Assembly (NCBI GenBank): GCA_964652075.1
Contig: CAZYZQ010000058.1
Coordinates: forward strand, 1 to 14,422
DNA: 14,422 nt
Direction of reading: 5' to 3'
From: CAZYZQ01 sp964652075
GTDB lineage: Bacteria > Bacillota > Clostridia > Oscillospirales > Oscillospiraceae
The position numbers were made by a program, and so were the translations under genes. The notes beneath the pieces were generated by a model, which saw only the letters and a list, made by a program, of their open reading frames with translations, did not search any database and had not been told where the DNA came from. This document shows, piece by piece, positions 5,862 through 14,114 of this stretch (positions within the stretch are counted from its first letter, which is position 1; each line of letters begins with the position of its first letter).

Positions 5862-7241
5862 ATGAAAGACAGGACACAAAGCAAAGAACGGATGCCGGCC
5901 GGGGAGTTTAGCCGGTTTACGAATCAGTGTGCCGAGCGCCTGCTGGCCTCCGACCGGATTTCTCCTGCACTGTTCGACGAATATGGCGTCAAGCGAGGCC
6001 TGCGTGACAAGAACGGTACCGGCGTGCTGGCGGGGCTGACCAACATTTCGCTCATTCACGCGTTTTCGGAAAAGGACGGCGTCAAGACGCCGTGCGACGG
6101 CGAGCTGTTCTACCGCGGCATCGAGATCCAGGAGCTGGTGCGCGGCTTTTCCGGGCGCTTCGGCTTTGAGGAGACGGCGTGGCTGCTGCTGTTCGGCGAT
6201 TTGCCGACGCAGGAGGAGCTGGACGAGTTCCACGACATCCTGAACGAGAGCCGCCGCCTGCCGGTGAACTTCACCCGCGACGTCATTATGAAGGCCCCGA
6301 CGGGCGACATCATGAACTCCATGACCAAGAGCGTCCTGACGCTCGCCAGCTACGACCCGGATGTATCGAATCTGGACACGGCCAACGTGCTGCGCCAGTG
6401 CCTGAAGCTGATTGCCGTGTTCCCGCAGCTCGCGGTCTACGGCTACCACGCGTACAACCACTATGACTGCGACGACAGCTTTTACATCCACCGCCCGGAC
6501 GACGAGCTGTCCCCGGCGGAGAATCTGCTGCGCCTGCTGCGCCCGGACAAGACGTATACGGCGCTTGAGGCGCATGTGCTCGATATTGCGCTCGTGCTGC
6601 ACATGGAGCACGGCGGCGGCAACAACTCGACCTTTACAACGCGCGTTGTGACCTCCTCGGGCGCGGACACCTACGCGGTCATCGCGGCGGCGCTCTCGAG
6701 CCTCAAGGGGCCGAAACACGGCGGCGCGAATATTAAGGTAGTGGAGATGATGGACGCGCTGCGCAGCGAGGTGCGCGATACAAAGGACGAGGACGAGGTG
6801 CGCCGGTACCTCCAGCGCCTGCTGCACCGCGACGCGTTCGACCGGCAGGGCCTGATCTACGGCATGGGCCACGCGGTCTATTCCATCTCCGACCCGCGCG
6901 CACAGATCTTCAAGACCTTTGTCCAGCGGCTGGCCGAGGCCAAGGGGCGGTCGGATGATTACGCGCTCTACTCCATGATCGAGCGGCTGGCGCCGGAGGT
7001 CATCTCCGCCGAGCGCAGGATCTACAAGGGCGTTTCGGCAAACGTGGACTTCTATTCCGGCTTTGTGTACAGTATGCTGGACATTCCGCTGGAGCTGTAT
7101 ACGCCGATCTTCGCGATTGCACGCATTGTCGGCTGGAGCGCGCACCGGCTGGAGGAGCTGACGAATATGGACAAAATCATCCGCCCGAACTACCGCAGCC
7201 TGCTCGAACGGAAGCACTATATCCCGCTGGAAGCGCGTTGA
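5862..7241 (+). CDS. gltA: Citrate synthase
   Basis: Start ATG 5862 is 8 nt after GGAGG (5849-5853); an in-frame TTG at 5847 overlaps the ribosome site and is not used. 459 residues, in the range of the family. Family landmarks in order: PCDGELFYRGIEIQELV, WLLLFGDLPTQEEL, HGGGNNSTFTTRVV, then the catalytic residues His286 (GPKHGGAN), His337 (GMGHAVYS) and Asp396 (NVDFYSG), with the C-terminal PLELYTPIFAIARIVGWSAH. It condenses acetyl-CoA and oxaloacetate to citrate in the cytoplasm, probably feeding glutamate synthesis in an anaerobe with an incomplete cycle (inference). It is a one-gene unit with its own promoter and a strong terminator. 2-Methylcitrate synthase belongs to the same fold, but there are no propionate-pathway genes alongside to suggest it. 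Confidence 0.93.
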   Translation: MKDRTQSKERMPAGEFSRFTNQCAERLLASDRISPALFDEYGVKRGLRDKNGTGVLAGLTNISLIHAFSEKDGVKTPCDGELFYRGIEIQELVRGFSGRFGFEETAWLLLFGDLPTQEELDEFHDILNESRRLPVNFTRDVIMKAPTGDIMNSMTKSVLTLASYDPDVSNLDTANVLRQCLKLIAVFPQLAVYGYHAYNHYDCDDSFYIHRPDDELSPAENLLRLLRPDKTYTALEAHVLDIALVLHMEHGGGNNSTFTTRVVTSSGADTYAVIAAALSSLKGPKHGGANIKVVEMMDALRSEVRDTKDEDEVRRYLQRLLHRDAFDRQGLIYGMGHAVYSISDPRAQIFKTFVQRLAEAKGRSDDYALYSMIERLAPEVISAERRIYKGVSANVDFYSGFVYSMLDIPLELYTPIFAIARIVGWSAHRLEELTNMDKIIRPNYRSLLERKHYIPLEAR

Positions 7242-7247
7242 GCGCAG

Positions 7248-7288
7248 GGGACTATTGCAAAAAATCAGTTTGCAACAGTCCCTTTTTT
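7248..7288 (+). terminator. Rho-independent terminator after citrate synthase
   Basis: GGGACT-A-TTGCAAA (7248-7261) pairs with TTTGCAA-C-AGTCCC (7269-7282) with one internal mismatch and a 7-nt loop, followed directly by TTTTTT (7283-7288). It begins 7 bp after the stop codon. Confidence 0.93.
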
Positions 7289-7331
7289 GCCGGAACCCGC
7301 GCGGCTGGGGCTGTGCAAACGGCTACTTTTG

Positions 7332-7340
7332 TGCTATACT
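7332..7340 (+). promoter_or_regulatory. Extended -10 promoter for the MATE-radC pair
   Basis: TGCTATACT at 7332-7340 is an extended -10 element (TGnTATACT) 33 bp before the start codon. The -35 position near 7312 reads TGTGCA, a poor match, as is usual for extended -10 promoters. It follows the citrate synthase terminator. Confidence 0.65.
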
Positions 7341-7372
7341 GTCTAAAAGAGAGAAAAAAGGGAGGCTTCCAT

Positions 7373-8740
7373 ATGTCCCGCGATATGACAAAAGGCCCGG
7401 TACTGCGCACAATTCTGCTGTTTATGCTACCTATCTTCTTAGGGCAGATTTTGCAGATGACCTACAACATCGTCGACTCCATTGTTGTCGGCCGGTTTGT
7501 AAGCGAGGCGGCGCTGGCGGGCGTGGCGGCGACCTATACGCCGATCACGCTGTTCAATGCGCTGGTGCTCGGCTTCTCGACCGGCGCGGGCGTCGTGGTG
7601 GCGCAGTTTTTCGGCGCAAAGCGCGAGGACATGCTGTGCAAGACGTTTTCGACGACCTATCTGTGCGTCATTGTCGGCGGGTTTATCATGATGGCAGTCG
7701 TCTTCTTCTGCGCCCGGCCGCTGCTCAAGTACGTCCTCGGTACCCCGGAGGAGGACGGCGTGCTCGACATGGCCGTGACGTATCTGCGCGTGTACTACGC
7801 GGGCGCGGTATTCATCTTCCTGTACAACCTGCTGGCCGGATGCCTGCGCTCAATGGGAGACAGCGTGTTCCCACTGGTGTTCCTGATCGTCTCGTGTGTG
7901 GTCAATATCATCCTGGATCTGGTGCTCGTACTGTGGCTGCATCTGGACGTGGTCGGCGTGGCGCTCGCTTCGGCGGCCAGCCAGGCCATCGCCTGCCTGT
8001 GCGCGATTGTGTACATCCGGCTGAAATACCCGATCATGTGGTACAAGCCGAAGCAGTTTGTCTTTGACGGCGAGGTCTTCCGCCTTGCGATGCGCCTTGG
8101 CATCCCCGAGGCCATCAACACGGGCATCTCGTCCGTGTGCTTCATGTGGCAGCAGCGGCTGGTCAACAGCTTCGGCGCGGCGGCCATGGGCGCGTTTCTG
8201 GCGGGCCAGCGGGTCGATCAGCTGGTCGGCATGCCGCTCATCATCACGGGCGTCTCCATGGCGCCGTTCTCCGGCCAGAACTGCGCCGCGGGAAAGATGG
8301 ACCGCGTCTACAAGGCGCGGCGGCAGATGATGCTCGCAGGCTGCATTTTTGCGATTGTGCTGACGCCGGTTCTGGTGGTGTTCCGGCGGCAGCTTCTGGG
8401 CATGTTCGTGGCCGACGCGGGGTCGCTGGTGGTCGAATACGGCTGCAACTATCTGGTGCGCATCGCGCCGTTTTATCTGTTCCTGTGCGTGACGCAGGTG
8501 ACGATGGGCGTCATGCGCGGCGCCGGCGACGCGCGGTTCGCGACGATCCTCTCGTTCTGGGGGCTGGTTGCCCGGATTGCGGCGGCGTATGTGCTGGCCT
8601 ACGCCTGCGGGCTCGGCCTGAACGGCGTGTGGCTCTCGACCGGCGTCGGATTTGTGCTCAGCATGCTCCCGACGCTCGCCCGGTTCTATCAGGGTGGCTG
8701 GAAGAAGAAAATCTTCGCGAAGGCGGAGGCAGGGGATTGA
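7373..8740 (+). CDS. MATE family multidrug/cation efflux transporter
   Basis: ATG 7373 follows AAGGGAGG (7358-7365); the frame is open further upstream, but the promoter and terminator there rule out a longer start. 455 residues, the standard MATE length, with twelve hydrophobic segments in two six-helix halves. The first half begins PVLRTILLFMLPIFLGQILQ and has the typical YNIVDSIVVGRFVSEAALAGV. The second half repeats the fold (LAMRLGIPEAINTGISSVCF; FGAAAMGAFLAGQRVDQLVGMP). The protein is an inner-membrane antiporter that exports organic cations or drugs using a Na+ or H+ gradient. radC follows after 4 bp, so the two are probably co-transcribed. The substrate cannot be predicted. Confidence 0.92.
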   Translation: MSRDMTKGPVLRTILLFMLPIFLGQILQMTYNIVDSIVVGRFVSEAALAGVAATYTPITLFNALVLGFSTGAGVVVAQFFGAKREDMLCKTFSTTYLCVIVGGFIMMAVVFFCARPLLKYVLGTPEEDGVLDMAVTYLRVYYAGAVFIFLYNLLAGCLRSMGDSVFPLVFLIVSCVVNIILDLVLVLWLHLDVVGVALASAASQAIACLCAIVYIRLKYPIMWYKPKQFVFDGEVFRLAMRLGIPEAINTGISSVCFMWQQRLVNSFGAAAMGAFLAGQRVDQLVGMPLIITGVSMAPFSGQNCAAGKMDRVYKARRQMMLAGCIFAIVLTPVLVVFRRQLLGMFVADAGSLVVEYGCNYLVRIAPFYLFLCVTQVTMGVMRGAGDARFATILSFWGLVARIAAAYVLAYACGLGLNGVWLSTGVGFVLSMLPTLARFYQGGWKKKIFAKAEAGD

Positions 8741-8744
8741 CAGG

Positions 8745-9443
8745 ATGGAACTACCAACCGTAGATCACGGCGGCCACCGCGAGCGCCTGCGCGCACAGTT
8801 TTTGACCAGCCCGGAGAGTATGCACGACGGGCAGCTTCTGGAGCTGCTGCTCTTCTATGCCCTGCCGCGGCAGGATACGGCCGCGCTGGCAAGGCAGCTC
8901 ATTGCGCATTTCGGCTCGCTGCGCGGCGTGCTTGAAGCGCCGGTGGAGTCGCTGTGCGCCATAAAGGGCGTGGGCCGCAGTGCGGCGGTGCTGCTGGCGG
9001 CCATTATGCAGGTGACGCGCCGCCTGATGGACACAAAGGATAAGTTTTCCGGCGTCTTTACCAGCCGGGCGCAGATCGCGGAGTATCTGATGGCGCGCTT
9101 TTTCGGCGAGCGGGACGAGGTCGTCTATGTGCTGTGCCTCGACGCAAAGTGGAAGCTGCTCGCCTGCCGTCTGGTGCACCGCGGCAATGTCAACATGAGC
9201 TTTGTCAGCACGCGCCGCGTGCTGGAGGCGGCGCTGGCGTGCAACGCGTCCGTGGTTGTGCTCGCGCACAACCATCCGAGCGGGATTGCCCTGCCCTCGC
9301 CGGAGGACGAGCAGACGACCGGGGAGATCGACCGGGCGCTGCGCGCGGTGGGCATCGAGCTGTTCGACCACCTCGTGGTGGTGGACGGGGACTACGTCTC
9401 GTTCCGCGACAACGGCTTTTTCGACAGCGCCCAGCCCATATGA
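8745..9443 (+). CDS. radC: RadC family JAMM-domain protein
   Basis: Start ATG 8745 lies 4 bp after the MATE stop, with a purine-rich site (GGCAGGGGA) inside the end of that gene; a longer frame exists upstream but would overlap it. 232 residues, normal for RadC. Residues about 10-95 form the N-terminal helical part with a helix-hairpin-helix (LCAIKGVGRSAAVLLAAI, 70-87). The C-terminal domain from about residue 103 is JAB1/MPN-like and contains the complete metal-binding motif His175-x-His177-x7-Ser185-x2-Asp188 (AHNHPSGIALPSPED), preceded by DEVVYVLCLD. The family was once assigned to DNA repair, but that role has not held up; the JAMM residues suggest a metal-dependent hydrolase of unknown substrate. 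Pairing with a MATE gene is not a known functional link. Confidence 0.95.
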   Translation: MELPTVDHGGHRERLRAQFLTSPESMHDGQLLELLLFYALPRQDTAALARQLIAHFGSLRGVLEAPVESLCAIKGVGRSAAVLLAAIMQVTRRLMDTKDKFSGVFTSRAQIAEYLMARFFGERDEVVYVLCLDAKWKLLACRLVHRGNVNMSFVSTRRVLEAALACNASVVVLAHNHPSGIALPSPEDEQTTGEIDRALRAVGIELFDHLVVVDGDYVSFRDNGFFDSAQPI

Positions 9444-9447
9444 CGGC

Positions 9448-9476
9448 TTGCAGGATGGCGGAGGCTATGCTATAAT
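9448..9476 (+). promoter_or_regulatory. Promoter for the CPBP-like/nadE pair
   Basis: A perfect TATAAT (9471-9476) with an extended TGC just before it lies 17 bp from TTGCAG (9448-9453). It starts 5 bp after the radC stop codon and is the best promoter in the window. It leaves a leader of about 120 nt before the next start codon. Confidence 0.8.
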
Positions 9477-9603
9477 AGCCGCAAACCGGCGAATCACGTT
9501 GAGAAATTGCCGCCTTTTTCCGATGGTACCCTTCCGGGAGCATCAACGGCCAGGCGGTTAGAACCTGCCGAAACGGGAAACGATACACAGGAGGGACTCT
9601 ATT

Positions 9604-10500
9604 TTGGATCTGAACAGCCCGCGGATGAAACGTCCGCAGTATTCCAATCCGAACCTCGGCCGGAACGGCTTCGCAAAACTGGCGCAGAAGCATGTGATGC
9701 CCTTTATGGTGGTGGCGCTGCTGGTAGTCGGCGCGCTGAAGCTGTTCCTGACGCCGCTGGAACCGCTCGTCGTCCACATCGCACTGATGACGCTGGTGCT
9801 GATTACGGCGTATTTCCTTGGCTTTAACAAGCCCGGCATCGGCCGTACCGGCAAGCATATGCTCGCGGGCATGAAGCTCTGCGCGCCGCTGCTGGTGGTC
9901 GGCGTGCCGATGGCGGTGCTCTCCGTCGTCTATTCCGGCAGCGTGACGCCGGATCACAACGCGTTTGACATCGCCTATCAGGTGTTCTACTATTTCGCCA
10001 TGTGCTATTTGCAGGACGCGCTCCTGTGCGGCATCGGCTGCAACCTGCTGCACAAGACGGAGACAAGCGCCAAGGCCGTGCAGCAGAAGCTGATTGCCAT
10101 GTGCACGCTCTGGAGCCTGTTCTATGTCCTCAACGGCCCGAGCAACGCGACGATTGCGCAGGTGTTCGGCACGCTGATGCTCTCGCTCTTCCTGTGCTCC
10201 GTATATCTGCGGGTGCAGAACCTCTGGGCCGTGGCGCTGACGCACGGGCTGTGCTACTGCCTGATGGCTGTGATGGCGCTGGTTTCGTCGCAGGGCTTTT
10301 TCATCTTCACTGCGGATTCGGACAGCGTGATGATTACGATTTTCCTTGTGCTGCATGCGATCCTGCTGATCCCCATGTTCCGGAATCTACAGACATGGGA
10401 GCAGGAAAAAAAGACGGCCGAGGCGCGGATGCTCGCAGAGAAAAAGGCGCCGAAGGAGAAGATCGTCATCCGCCGCGGCGTCAAGCAGAAGAAAAAATAA
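9604..10500 (+). CDS. CPBP-like polytopic membrane protein with degenerate active-site motifs
   Basis: Start is TTG at 9604, 9 nt after AGGAGG (9589-9594); the first in-frame ATG (9625) is about 30 nt from that site, so TTG is preferred. 298 residues with about seven or eight hydrophobic segments (near 31-50, 54-73, 92-110, 124-148, 163-178, 184-203, 207-228, 241-260) and a very basic C-terminal tail (265-298). The segment CYLQDALLCGIGCNLL (134-149) sits where CPBP intramembrane proteases have EExxxR, and YLRVQNLWAVALTHGLCY (201-218) resembles their third motif, with His214 but Tyr in place of Asn. The Glu pair is Gln-Asp and the second-motif His is absent, so it is probably not a protease. 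It precedes nadE by 49 bp, likely in one transcript. The family call is tentative. Confidence 0.6.
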   Translation: MDLNSPRMKRPQYSNPNLGRNGFAKLAQKHVMPFMVVALLVVGALKLFLTPLEPLVVHIALMTLVLITAYFLGFNKPGIGRTGKHMLAGMKLCAPLLVVGVPMAVLSVVYSGSVTPDHNAFDIAYQVFYYFAMCYLQDALLCGIGCNLLHKTETSAKAVQQKLIAMCTLWSLFYVLNGPSNATIAQVFGTLMLSLFLCSVYLRVQNLWAVALTHGLCYCLMAVMALVSSQGFFIFTADSDSVMITIFLVLHAILLIPMFRNLQTWEQEKKTAEARMLAEKKAPKEKIVIRRGVKQKKK

Positions 10501-10549
10501 TCCCGGAAAACCGACAAAGGGCGCCTTTTTTGAAACGGAGGAGCTGTCC

Positions 10550-12457
10550 ATGCAAGATGGATTTGTCAAACTGGCCTGCTGCGTGCCGGAGGTGCGCGTT
10601 GCGGATGTGGCGCACAATGCCGGCGCGACGCTGGCGCTTGCCCGCGAGGCGGCTGTCAGGGGTGCGAAGGTCGCCGTGTTCCCGGAGCTGGGGCTGACGG
10701 CCTACACCTGCCACGACCTGTTTTTGCAGCGCAGGCTTCTGGACGCGGCGCGCGATGCGCTTTTGAAGCTGGCGGAGCAGACGGCTGCGCTGGATACGCT
10801 GCTCTTTGTCGGCCTGCCGCTCATCGTGCGCGACCGGCTGTACAACGTCGCCGCCGCGCTCTATGGCGGGCAGGTGCTGGCGCTGATTCCGAAGAGCCAT
10901 ATTCCGAATTATTCCGAGTTCTATGAGCGCCGCCACTTCACGCCCGCGTCCGAGGCGGCGTTTACCGAGGTCGAGCTGGGCGGGCGCGCCGTGCCGTTTG
11001 GGACGGATATCCTGCTGTGCCACCGGAACCTGCCGGAGCTGAAGGTGGGCTGCGAGATCTGCGAGGATCTCTGGGTGCCGAACCCGCCCTCGATCCGTCA
11101 CGCGCTGGCGGGGGCGACGGTGATCGTGAACCTCTCCGCCTCCGACGAGATCGTCGCGAAGGACGAGTACCGCCGCGAGCTGGTATCCGGGCAGTCGGCG
11201 CGCCTTGTCTGTGCCTATGCCTACGCGAGCGCGGGCGCGGGGGAGTCCACGCAGGATCTGGTCTACACCGGCCACAGCTTACTCTGCGAGAACGGCGGCG
11301 TGCTTGCCGAGCTGACGACTCCGAGCGGGCTGATTCTCTCGGAGTGCGACGTCGGGCGGCTTGTCCACGAGCGGCGGCGGATGAGCACGTTCGGCGGCGT
11401 GGGCGGCTACCGCGAGATTGCGTTCGGCGGCGCGCTCGAGCGCACAGAGCTGACCCGCTTCTATTCGCGCACTCCGTTCGTCCCGGAGGACCCGGCGCGG
11501 CGCGCGGCCCGATGCGAAAAGATTTTCACGCTCCAGTCCATGGGGCTGCAAAAGCGCATTGCGCACACGAATGCAAAATGTGTTGTCGTCGGCGTGTCCG
11601 GGGGACTCGACTCGACGCTGGCGCTGCTGGTTGCGGCGCGGGCGATGGATTTGCTCGGCAGGCCGCACAGCGACGTGCTGGCCGTGACGATGCCCTGCTT
11701 CGGCACGACGAAGCGCACGCGCTCGAACGCCGAACTTCTCTCCGAAAAGCTCGGCTGCACGCTCCGGTGCGTCAACATTTTCGACGCCGTGAACGGGCAT
11801 TTTTCCGATATTGGCCACAACCCCGCTGTGACGGACGTGACATATGAAAATTCGCAGGCACGCGAGCGCACGCAGGTGCTCATGGATCTCGCGGGCGAGC
11901 ATGGAGGCTTTGTCGTCGGCACGGGCGACCTCAGCGAGCTGGCACTCGGCTGGGCAACGTACAACGGCGATCACATGAGCATGTACGCCGTGAATACCTC
12001 CGTGCCGAAGATGCTCGTGCGGCATCTTGTGGACTACGAAGCGGGCGTCTGCGGCGATCCGGAGCTGGCCGCGGTGCTGCGCGACATTCTGGCCACGCCC
12101 GTCTCGCCGGAGCTGCTGCCCGCGAAGGACGGCGAGATCAGCCAGATCACAGAGGATCTCGTCGGGCCGTACGAGCTGCACGACTTTTTCCTGTACTATT
12201 GCGTCCGCTGGGGCTTTGCGCCCGCGAAGATCTACCGCCTCGCGCGCTACGCCTTTGCGGGCGCGTATGACGACGCGACGATTCTCAAATGGCTCAAGAA
12301 GTTCTACTGGCGCTTCTTCTCGCAGCAGTTCAAGCGCAGCTGCCTGCCCGACGGGCCGAAGGTCGGCTCCGTCACACTCTCACCGCGCGGCGACTGGCGC
12401 ATGCCCTCCGACGCCGTCTGCGCGATCTGGCAGGAGGAGCTGGAGACTTTGGAATAA
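10550..12457 (+). CDS. nadE: Glutamine-dependent NAD+ synthetase
   Basis: ATG 10550 follows GGAGGAG; 635 residues, typical of the two-domain enzyme. The N-terminal nitrilase-like glutaminase domain (about 1-290) has the Glu-Lys-Cys triad: Glu46 (FPELGLTAY), Lys115 (IPKSHIPNY) and Cys171 (CEICEDLW). The C-terminal synthetase domain has the ATP pyrophosphatase loop SGGLDS (350-355), TMPCFGTTKRTRSNA and GTGDLSELALGWATYNGDH. The enzyme hydrolyses glutamine and passes ammonia to the adenylated intermediate of nicotinic acid adenine dinucleotide, making NAD+ in the cytoplasm, the last step of the pathway. It probably shares the promoter at 9448-9476 with the membrane protein upstream. All key residues are present. 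Confidence 0.96.
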   Translation: MQDGFVKLACCVPEVRVADVAHNAGATLALAREAAVRGAKVAVFPELGLTAYTCHDLFLQRRLLDAARDALLKLAEQTAALDTLLFVGLPLIVRDRLYNVAAALYGGQVLALIPKSHIPNYSEFYERRHFTPASEAAFTEVELGGRAVPFGTDILLCHRNLPELKVGCEICEDLWVPNPPSIRHALAGATVIVNLSASDEIVAKDEYRRELVSGQSARLVCAYAYASAGAGESTQDLVYTGHSLLCENGGVLAELTTPSGLILSECDVGRLVHERRRMSTFGGVGGYREIAFGGALERTELTRFYSRTPFVPEDPARRAARCEKIFTLQSMGLQKRIAHTNAKCVVVGVSGGLDSTLALLVAARAMDLLGRPHSDVLAVTMPCFGTTKRTRSNAELLSEKLGCTLRCVNIFDAVNGHFSDIGHNPAVTDVTYENSQARERTQVLMDLAGEHGGFVVGTGDLSELALGWATYNGDHMSMYAVNTSVPKMLVRHLVDYEAGVCGDPELAAVLRDILATPVSPELLPAKDGEISQITEDLVGPYELHDFFLYYCVRWGFAPAKIYRLARYAFAGAYDDATILKWLKKFYWRFFSQQFKRSCLPDGPKVGSVTLSPRGDWRMPSDAVCAIWQEELETLE

Positions 12458-12475
12458 GACAAAAAGACTCTAATG

Positions 12476-12550
12476 GCCCCCGCCCTACGTGCGGTGCGTA
12501 TTATGTTCATTTCCCGAACCACGGGTAGGGGCGCACCTGTGTGTGCGCCC
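12476..12550. repeat. Intergenic hairpin repeats downstream of nadE
   Basis: The 12458-12679 gap holds no gene. It contains GCCCCCGCCCTACG (12476-12489), identical to 4482-4495 in the other repeat-rich gap, and a hairpin GGGCGCAC (12529-12536) paired with GTGCGCCC (12543-12550). These look like pieces of short interspersed intergenic repeats common in such genomes; this family assignment is inferred. Confidence 0.5.
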
Positions 12551-12631
12551 GTGCGGAGGGATTTGGCGCAACGAATTGGCTCCGGCAATTCGCCCCCTGC
12601 GTCTTGCTTGCCCCGACGGTTCTGATAAGAC

Positions 12632-12665
12632 AATCGCCCGCCATCATTTCGGATGGCGGGCGATT
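12632..12665. terminator. Convergent terminator between nadE and the rnf operon
   Basis: AATCGCCCGCCATC (12632-12645) pairs perfectly over 14 bp with 12652-12665, leaving a 6-nt loop. It lies 15 bp beyond the stop codon of rnfB (minus strand) and 175 bp past nadE, so it mainly serves the rnf operon and could act in both directions. The T-tracts on both sides are weak. Confidence 0.7.
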
Positions 12666-12679
12666 TGTCGCGTTTTGTG

Positions 12680-13510
12680 TTATTTTGCGATTGCTGCCGG
12701 TTCGGCAGCTGTGCCGGTGTCGGCACGGCGGATATCGACGATCAGGTGGCGCGGGCACTTGTCGACGCACTCGCCGCAGCCGACGCATTTGCTCGGATCG
12801 ATGGAGGCAAGATTGTCCACCACATGGATTGCGTCGTGCTGGCAGGTGCGCTCGCACAGGTGGCAGCCGAGGCAGCCGATGTCGCAGTATTTGCGCAGCT
12901 TCGCGCCCTTCTCGCGGCTGGCGCAGCCGACGATGATGTTCTCAGAGTACGGCACCGCGACGATCACGCCGCGCGGGCAGGCGTCCCGGCAGGCAAAGCA
13001 GCCGGTGCACTTCTCAAGGTCCACGCGCGCAATGCCGTCCACGATGGACAGCGCGCCGAACTTGCAGGCCGCGACGCAGGTGCCGTAGCCGAGGCAGCCG
13101 TAGGCGCACATGCTGTTGCCGCCCGCAACCTTGGAGGCCGCGACGCAGTCAGAGATGCCCGCGTACTGGCCCTTCTTGACCACATGGTGGCCGGAGCAGC
13201 GCACCAGCGCGACCTGACGCTCCGTCTTTTCGGCGGCGACGCCCATGATTTCGGCCATTTTCTGCGCGGCCGCGTCGCCACCGGCGGCGCACAGCCCGAT
13301 TTTGGCCTTGCCCTCGAGGACGGCCTTGGCGTAGGCGTTGCAGCCCGCGAAGCCGCAGCCGCCGCAGTTTGCGCCGGGCAGCGCCTCAACCATCGGCTCC
13401 AACCGCTCGTCCGTCTTGACGGCGAACGCCTTGCCCGCCAGCGAGAGCACAAGCCCGAAGACAAGCGCCATCGCGCCGAGGACGATGATGGCAATGACAA
13501 TACTGTTCAT
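12680..13510 (-). CDS. rnfB: Rnf complex subunit B, iron-sulfur protein
   Basis: ATG at 13510-13508, preceded on the minus strand by AAGGGGGC; 276 residues. Residues 1-30 are a membrane anchor. The RnfB Fe-S domain has CGGCGFAGC (Cys49, 52, 57) with Cys74. Then come four Cys-rich clusters: 135-149 (CAYGCLGYGTCVAAC), 168-178 (CTGCFACRDAC), 209-223 (CDIGCLGCHLCERTC) and 242-252 (CVGCGECVDKC), which fits several [4Fe-4S] clusters as in clostridial RnfB. It takes electrons from reduced ferredoxin and passes them into the membrane complex that reduces NAD+ while pumping Na+ or H+. It is the last gene of the visible rnfE-rnfA-rnfB order, the usual end of a clostridial rnfCDGEAB operon, and is followed by a terminator. 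Confidence 0.96.
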   Translation of the reverse strand: MNSIVIAIIVLGAMALVFGLVLSLAGKAFAVKTDERLEPMVEALPGANCGGCGFAGCNAYAKAVLEGKAKIGLCAAGGDAAAQKMAEIMGVAAEKTERQVALVRCSGHHVVKKGQYAGISDCVAASKVAGGNSMCAYGCLGYGTCVAACKFGALSIVDGIARVDLEKCTGCFACRDACPRGVIVAVPYSENIIVGCASREKGAKLRKYCDIGCLGCHLCERTCQHDAIHVVDNLASIDPSKCVGCGECVDKCPRHLIVDIRRADTGTAAEPAAIAK

Positions 13511-13523
13511 ATTATGCGCCCCC

Positions 13524-14114
13524 TTATCCGAAGATCTTCATGCCGGAGAAGCCCATGAACGCCAGTGCGATCAGGCCGGCGGAGACCAGCGCGATCGGGA
13601 AGCCCCGGAACGCCTTCGGGCAGTCGATGCCCTCGAGCCGCTCGCGGACGGAGGCGAACAGGATGATGGCAACCGTGAAGCCCAGGCCACCCGCGACGCC
13701 GGAGACAACGGACTCGAGCAGGTTGAACCCATCCGTGATGTTGTTCAGCGCGACGCCGAGCACGGCGCAGTTTGTCGTAATCAGCGGCAGGTAGATGCCG
13801 AGCGCCTGATACAGCGTCGGGATCATCTTCTGCAAAAACATCTCCACGAGCTGTACCAGCGAGGCAATGACGAGGATGAAGACGACCGTCTGCATGAATT
13901 CCAGCCCGAACCGGACGAGCAGGTATTCGTTGACCAGCCATGTCACGGCGCACGAGACGCCCATGACGAACGTGACGGCCATGCCCATACCGATCGAGGT
14001 GTCGATCTTCTTCGACACGCCCATGAACGGGCAGATGCCGAGGAACTGCGAGAAAATGATATTCTCAACCAGAATCGCGCCCAGCGCGATGGACAGAAGC
14101 GTTGTAATGCTCAT
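13524..14114 (-). CDS. rnfA: Rnf complex subunit A, membrane protein
   Basis: ATG at 14114-14112 overlaps the rnfE stop by 4 bp (ATGA), a sign of translational coupling. 196 residues, standard for RnfA, with six membrane helices. Diagnostic stretches are LVENIIFSQFLGICPFMGVS near the start, ALGIYLPLITTNCAVLGVAL in the middle and the C-terminal ALVSAGLIALAFMGFSG. RnfA is an integral subunit homologous to NqrE/RnfE and helps form the ion- and electron-transfer core; the conserved Cys in the two quoted stretches (GICPF and TNCAV) bind a membrane-embedded iron-sulfur centre in related complexes. rnfB follows after 13 bp. Confidence 0.97.
   Translation of the reverse strand: MSITTLLSIALGAILVENIIFSQFLGICPFMGVSKKIDTSIGMGMAVTFVMGVSCAVTWLVNEYLLVRFGLEFMQTVVFILVIASLVQLVEMFLQKMIPTLYQALGIYLPLITTNCAVLGVALNNITDGFNLLESVVSGVAGGLGFTVAIILFASVRERLEGIDCPKAFRGFPIALVSAGLIALAFMGFSGMKIFG

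Noticed and set aside
5832..7217. 461-codon antisense frame opposite citrate synthase
   Set aside because: All catalytic residues are on the plus strand; the antisense product shows no recognisable domain and is compositionally a shadow.
9477..9603. Possible TPP riboswitch, suggested by GAACCTG and GGGAAAC in the leader
   Set aside because: The conserved CTGAGA element and the rest of the 3' box are missing and the spacing is wrong; only short chance matches remain.
10516..10531. Short hairpin AAAGG/CCTTT followed by six T between the CPBP-like gene and nadE
   Set aside because: A 5-bp stem is too weak for a confident terminator; it may at most reduce read-through within the operon.
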